NCBI GenBank assembly: GCA_035555435.1
Contig: DATMGN010000029.1
Location: 1 to 64,000 of the forward strand
Length of the DNA stretch: 64,000 nucleotides
Direction of reading: 5' to 3'
From: 73-13 sp035555435
GTDB lineage: Bacteria; Actinomycetota; Actinomycetes; Actinomycetales; Microbacteriaceae
Part shown: one piece after another, positions 60,423-64,000 of the stretch
Layout of the letters: every line of letters starts with the position of its first letter
How positions within the stretch are numbered: position 1 is the first letter of the stretch
Notes under the pieces: model-generated
What the model was told of the DNA's origin: nothing
Database searches by the model: none
The model's input: the letters and a program-made list of their open reading frames with translations, nothing else
Translations under genes and position numbers: made by a program

Positions 60423-61877
60423 CGCGTCCGGCGCCGCGACCGCCGAGGAGCGGAAGATCTCCACGACGAGCACGAGCACGATGGCGATGAGCACCGTGAC
60501 GAGGACGGCGCCGACCGTCAGCGGTCGGAAGAACACGATCGTGACGACGGCGGCCGCGCCGATGAGCCAGAGCAGCGCCGAGCGGTAGCGGGTCAGTCCG
60601 CGGCTCACCGGGTTCGTCAGGGCGAGGCGTCGCCGCGCGATCGCGGGGAAGCGACCGGCACCGGCGCGGGCGCGGGCGGCGAGCCGCGAGGGCCCGACGA
60701 ACCAGGCCGCGAGGATGCCGACGATGCTGACGGTGATGAGCGCCGCGATCGCCGTCGTGAGCGCACCGGTCGCCGAGCCGAAGATGAAGCCGAGGGCGTC
60801 CGGGTTGAGGAACCCGAGCGTGATGACGGCGCTGCCGCCGACGCTGAGCGCGATCGCGAACAGGATCGCGATCGCGCCGAGCGCGATGCTCGTCCCGAGG
60901 ACCCAGCCGCGTCGGCGCGGCGCGACGGCGATGCCGCCGATGAGCAGGGCCGCCGCGATGATCGGCAGCCACACGCCGCTCGCGACGGCGAGCGCGTAGA
61001 ACGTGCGCGCATTGCCGATGCCCTCGATGTCGGCGAGCGGGATCGAGACGTCGAGATCGGCGGGGATGAGCTGCGCGAGGGTCACGCCGCTGGACACGAG
61101 CTGGTCGCGGAGCACGGCGACGACCGGGCCGAGCTGCAGGGACACGCTGTCGCCGGAGATCTGCGCGATCGCGTTCGGGTCGCCGCGGAGCACCGCCATG
61201 AGCTGCGAGTGCGTGAGCCGCAGCGTCTGCTCCCAGACGGTCGGGAACCACTCGGAGGTCACGATGCTGCTGACGCCCCAGCGCACGAGCGCGTTGACGC
61301 CCTCGACGAGGGGCGCGCGCAGCAGGTCGAGGCTGCTCGACACGAAGCGGGGGAGCTCGAGCTGCTGGAGGCCGTCGACGAGCCCGCCCGTGAGCGCCTC
61401 GAAGTCGACGCTGCGGTCGATCGCGGTCGTGACGGCGTCGGTGATCGCCTCCTGCACGGCCGGGGACTCGGCGAGGGGCGCGTAGGCGGCGACGAACGTC
61501 TCGGTGTCGGTGACCTGCGCCTGCGCGAAGTCGACGACGAGCGCGACAGGGGTGACGATGAGTCCGAGGACGACGAGCACCCCCGCGAGGATGCTGCGGC
61601 CGACGTGCGCGGCACGCCTGGGGCCCGCGGGTCCAGTGCCCCGGCCCGCGGGTCGAGTGCCGGCATCCACCGGCGTATCGAGACCGGCGATCTCGAGACG
61701 CGACTGCGTCGCTACTCGATCCCGGAGAGCGGTCTCCTGATCCGCGAGGGCGCTTGCTCGATCCGCGAGGGCGGCTTCTCGCTCGGCGAGCGTCGCGTTC
61801 TCCTGTGCGAGCGTCGCGTTGCGCTCCTCGAGCTCGTCGATGCGCGCGCGCAGCTGCGCGAGGGTCTCCCTGGCCAC
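60360..61877 (-). CDS. Membrane protein with N-terminal heptad-repeat coiled coil
   Basis: A 505-residue protein of unknown function. Residues 5-60 are an almost perfect heptad array (ATLAQEN, ATLAERE, AALADRA, SALADQE). A repeat-derived Gly/Pro/Arg linker follows (about 65-85), then helix SILAGVLVVLGLIVTPVALV, a 240-residue extracytoplasmic region with many short helices (TETFVAAYAPLAESPAVQEA), and three further helices. The GTG start has TAGGCT (61884-61889, minus strand) six bases upstream. Its 3' end overlaps the convergent acyl-CoA ligase gene by 63 bases. Confidence 0.8.
   Translation of the reverse strand: MARETLAQLRARIDELEERNATLAQENATLAEREAALADRASALADQETALRDRVATQSRLEIAGLDTPVDAGTRPAGRGTGPAGPRRAAHVGRSILAGVLVVLGLIVTPVALVVDFAQAQVTDTETFVAAYAPLAESPAVQEAITDAVTTAIDRSVDFEALTGGLVDGLQQLELPRFVSSSLDLLRAPLVEGVNALVRWGVSSIVTSEWFPTVWEQTLRLTHSQLMAVLRGDPNAIAQISGDSVSLQLGPVVAVLRDQLVSSGVTLAQLIPADLDVSIPLADIEGIGNARTFYALAVASGVWLPIIAAALLIGGIAVAPRRRGWVLGTSIALGAIAILFAIALSVGGSAVITLGFLNPDALGFIFGSATGALTTAIAALITVSIVGILAAWFVGPSRLAARARAGAGRFPAIARRRLALTNPVSRGLTRYRSALLWLIGAAAVVTIVFFRPLTVGAVLVTVLIAIVLVLVVEIFRSSAVAAPDASAQEALADPTAQDLAEDVAR
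61622..61685. repeat. Palindromic-family repeat inside the coiled-coil membrane protein gene
   Basis: Two tandem CCCGCGGGTC-AGTGCC half-units followed by GGCGTATCGAGACC, the same sequence family as at 37350 and 54894. It encodes the linker between the coiled coil and the first membrane helix. Confidence 0.6.
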
Positions 61878-61883
61878 GCCTGG

Positions 61884-61889
61884 AGCCTA
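61884..61889 (-). promoter_or_regulatory. Leaderless -10 element of the coiled-coil membrane protein gene
   Basis: TAGGCT on the minus strand ends six bases before the GTG at 61877. Confidence 0.45.
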
Positions 61890-63347
61890 GTGGCCGGAGC
61901 CCTCCGCCACGACCTCGGTGCGGTCGCCGCTCCACAGCGTGTGGAACGTGCCCGGCTTGTCGACCCGCTGGTAGGTGTGCGCGCCGAAGAAGTCGCGCTG
62001 GCCCTGGACGAGCGCGGCGGGCAGGCGCTGCGCGCGCAGTCCGTCGTAGTAGGCGAGCGAGGAGGAGAACGCCGGCGCCGGGATCCCGACGGCGGCGGCG
62101 GTCTGCACGACCCGGCGCCACGCCTCCTGCGTGCGGCTCAGCGCCTCGCGGAAGTAGGGGGCGGTGAGGAGCTCCGGCAGCGCGGGGTCGGCTGCGTAGG
62201 CGTCGGTGATGTGATTGAGGAACTTCGCGCGGATGATGCACCCGCCGCGCCAGATCGCGGCGATATCGCCCTTGGCGATGTCCCAGCCGTACTGCTCGGC
62301 GCCGGCGATGATGAGGTCGAAGCCCTGGGAGTACGCCGCGATCTTGGACGCGTAGAGCGCCTGGCGCACCGCTTCGATGAACGCGTCCGCCCCCTGCGCG
62401 AGCTCGGCGAGTCGGGCGGCGCCGTCGGCGGGGCCGGGCAGGTCGCCGGCAGCGGCGCGCTGCGCGGGCTTCGACGACAGCGAGCGCGCGAAGAGCGCCT
62501 CGGCGATCGCGGGCGCGGGGATGCCGAGCTCCGCCGCGTTCTGCACGGTCCAGGCGCCCGTGCCCTTCGCGCCCGCTTGATCGAGGATGACGTCGACGAG
62601 CGGTCGTCCGGTCTCGGCGTCGACCTGACGCAGCACCTCCGCGGTGATCTCGATGAGGTAGGAGTCGAGCTCGCCCTGGTTCCACTCGGCGAAGACGTCG
62701 GCGATCTCGGCGGGGGACTTGCCGGTCCCGCGGCGGATGAGGTCGTAGGCCTCCGCGATGAGCTGCATGTCGGCGTACTCGATGCCGTTGTGCACCATCT
62801 TCACGAAGTGCCCGGCGCCGTCGTGGCCCACGTGCGTGACGCACGGCTCGCCTTCGGCGACCGCGGCGATCGAGCGCAGGATGGGGCCGAGCGTCTCCCA
62901 GGACTCGTCGGAGCCGCCGGGCATGAGCGAGGGGCCGAGCAGGGCGCCCTCCTCGCCGCCGGAGACGCCCATGCCGACGAAGTTGATGCCGGTCGCGCGG
63001 ACGGCCGCCTCGCGTCGGATGGTGTCGGTGAAGAGGGAGTTGCCGCCATCGACGATGATGTCGCCCGGCTCGAAGACGGCGACGAGCTCGTCGATGACGG
63101 CGTCGGTCGGTGCGCCCGCCTTGACCATGACGATCGCGGTCCGCGGCGTCGCGAGCGAGTCGGCGAACTCCCGGTAGCTCGCGGTGGCGACGAAGCCGGC
63201 CTCGGGGTGGTCGCTCACGAGCTCCTGGGTGCGCGCGGGGGAGCGGTTGTAGATCGCGACCGTGTTTCCGTCGCGGCTCGCGAGATTGCGCGCCAGATTC
63301 GACCCCATGACCGCGAGGCCCACGACCCCGATGTTCGCCTTCACCAC
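61887..63347 (-). CDS. gnd: 6-phosphogluconate dehydrogenase, decarboxylating
   Basis: A 486-residue enzyme of the oxidative pentose phosphate pathway, converting 6-phosphogluconate to ribulose 5-phosphate with NADP+. The N-terminal Rossmann motif is IGVVGLAVMGSNLARNLA, with NRSPARTQEL after strand 2. FVGMGVSGGEEGALLGPSLMPGG, HFVKMVHNGIEYADMQLIAE and the C-terminal ANIIQAQRDYFGAHTYxR-like block (QGQRDFFGAHTYQRVD) are present. TAGCCT (63355-63360, minus) lies seven bases before the GTG. Standard long-form length. Confidence 0.95.
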   Translation of the reverse strand: MVKANIGVVGLAVMGSNLARNLASRDGNTVAIYNRSPARTQELVSDHPEAGFVATASYREFADSLATPRTAIVMVKAGAPTDAVIDELVAVFEPGDIIVDGGNSLFTDTIRREAAVRATGINFVGMGVSGGEEGALLGPSLMPGGSDESWETLGPILRSIAAVAEGEPCVTHVGHDGAGHFVKMVHNGIEYADMQLIAEAYDLIRRGTGKSPAEIADVFAEWNQGELDSYLIEITAEVLRQVDAETGRPLVDVILDQAGAKGTGAWTVQNAAELGIPAPAIAEALFARSLSSKPAQRAAAGDLPGPADGAARLAELAQGADAFIEAVRQALYASKIAAYSQGFDLIIAGAEQYGWDIAKGDIAAIWRGGCIIRAKFLNHITDAYAADPALPELLTAPYFREALSRTQEAWRRVVQTAAAVGIPAPAFSSSLAYYDGLRAQRLPAALVQGQRDFFGAHTYQRVDKPGTFHTLWSGDRTEVVAEGSGH

Positions 63348-63354
63348 GCGGTCC

Positions 63355-63360
63355 AGGCTA
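63355..63360 (-). promoter_or_regulatory. Leaderless -10 element of gnd
   Basis: TAGCCT on the minus strand ends seven bases before the GTG at 63347. Confidence 0.45.
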
Positions 63361-63392
63361 GTGGTTTCGCCGGCGGCGGGCCGAAGGGCGGG

Positions 63393-64000
63393 CTAGGCCT
63401 TGGGCTTGTCCGGCGGGCCGAACATGATCTCGACGCCGAGCTCGGCCTGGCCCCGGGCCATGTCGATGATCGGCTGGCTCGAGGCGTGGCCGAGGTAGAC
63501 CTCGCAGTCGCGGACGATCCGCTGCAGCGGGCTCGACTTGGACACGGCGGAGGGGCCGGCGGCCTGGAACGCGATCTGGACGGCTTCGCACGCGAGGAGC
63601 GCGGCCTGGCGTCCGAGCGCCCACAGCTGCATCGTCTCCGCCTTGGTGATCGGCTGCTTGGTCGCCGCCCAGCGGTCCAGGAGCGCGTCGCTCGCCCGGG
63701 CGCCGGCGGTCATGATCGCGTGCGCGGCGTCGGCTTTGGCGGCGGCGCGGCCGAGCGCGCGCTGCACGTCGCCGTTGTCGCGCATGAGGACGCCGGGCGG
63801 GGAGAACAGCGCCTGGGTGCGCCCGGCGAGCTCGCGCAACTCGTCGACGGCGGCCTGCGCGCCGCCCGCGAAGATCGCCGCGAAGCACAGGTGGTAGAAG
63901 CCGCCGTACACGCCGAGGTAGTGGCCGTTGCCGTGGAGCCGGGTCCCCGGCGTGCCGCCAGCCCAGTCGCGGTCCTGGCCGAACAGCAGGTCGTCGTAGA
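63393..64000 (-). CDS. Acyl-CoA dehydrogenase-like flavoprotein, 5' end missing
   Basis: C-terminal 202 residues of a flavin-dependent enzyme with the acyl-CoA dehydrogenase fold, cut by the right window edge; the frame is open to 63998. The helical C-terminal domain (AAIFAGGAQAAVDELRELAGRT, ALLACEAVQIAFQAAGPSAV, LQRIVRDCEVYLGHAS) looks more like the HsaA/DszC-type monooxygenase branch than a classical beta-oxidation enzyme, since the final region reads ASSQPIIDMARGQAEL. Substrate unknown. Confidence 0.75.
   Translation of the reverse strand, partial: YDDLLFGQDRDWAGGTPGTRLHGNGHYLGVYGGFYHLCFAAIFAGGAQAAVDELRELAGRTQALFSPPGVLMRDNGDVQRALGRAAAKADAAHAIMTAGARASDALLDRWAATKQPITKAETMQLWALGRQAALLACEAVQIAFQAAGPSAVSKSSPLQRIVRDCEVYLGHASSQPIIDMARGQAELGVEIMFGPPDKPKA

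Overview
The window is a high-GC, gene-dense actinobacterial chromosome segment, most likely from the family Microbacteriaceae. Evidence: third codon positions are almost always G or C; GTG starts are frequent; the order mannosyltransferase / rsmI / metG / tatD / rsmA / ispE matches the actinobacterial locus seen around Rv1002c-Rv1011 of Mycobacterium; palindromic repeats with arms like GGTCTCGATACGCGCC and CTCGACCCGCGG recur; and many start codons sit 6-7 nt behind a -10 hexamer, as in leaderless transcripts. There is no rRNA, CRISPR, prophage or intact insertion sequence. One tRNA (Gln) is present. No stretch above 300 bases lacks a gene.

1-9 kb: a truncated serine beta-lactamase-like hydrolase, an MFS exporter, a manganese/zinc-type ABC importer operon (binding lipoprotein, ATPase, permease) running into a second MFS carrier, an MpaB-family oxygenase, and a Rieske ferredoxin with its ferredoxin reductase. 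9-17 kb: a large secreted lamin-tail / phytase-like protein with a LAVTG sorting signal, then an arsenic locus (ArsR, a 26-residue Cys-rich peptide, an aquaporin-ArsC fusion), a secreted lipoprotein peptidase-like hydrolase flanked by a 22-bp direct repeat, and a luciferase-like oxidoreductase. 17-28 kb: DUF2200 protein, a ribose/sugar-type ABC importer with a very strong stem-loop between the binding-protein and ATPase genes, two SnoaL/NTF2-like paralogues around a LysR/SDR divergent pair, and the methylcitrate operon prpD-prpB-prpC.

28-38 kb: housekeeping block (protein O-mannosyltransferase, rsmI, metG, tatD, rsmA, ispE) followed by a glycan-initiation trio (aminotransferase, dehydratase-like SDR, phosphoglycosyl transferase). 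38-46 kb: a large LuxR-type ATPase regulator, a cation diffusion facilitator, a TMEM175-type channel, the proton-translocating transhydrogenase pntAB and a CinA amidase. 46-52 kb: a type III polyketide synthase operon (synthase, methyltransferase, FAD hydroxylase), 4-hydroxybenzoate hydroxylase with an IclR regulator, and a divergent MarR / dinucleotide-binding oxidoreductase pair with two palindromic operators. 52-64 kb: tRNA-Gln, glmU, a membrane glycerophosphodiesterase, prs, two tandem acyl-CoA ligases, a coiled-coil membrane protein, gnd, and a truncated acyl-CoA dehydrogenase-like flavoprotein.

Most unusual points: the Cys-rich mini-ORF and the internal ribosome site inside the arsenic operon; palindromic repeats that have been absorbed into at least four reading frames; and the consistent leaderless-promoter signature.
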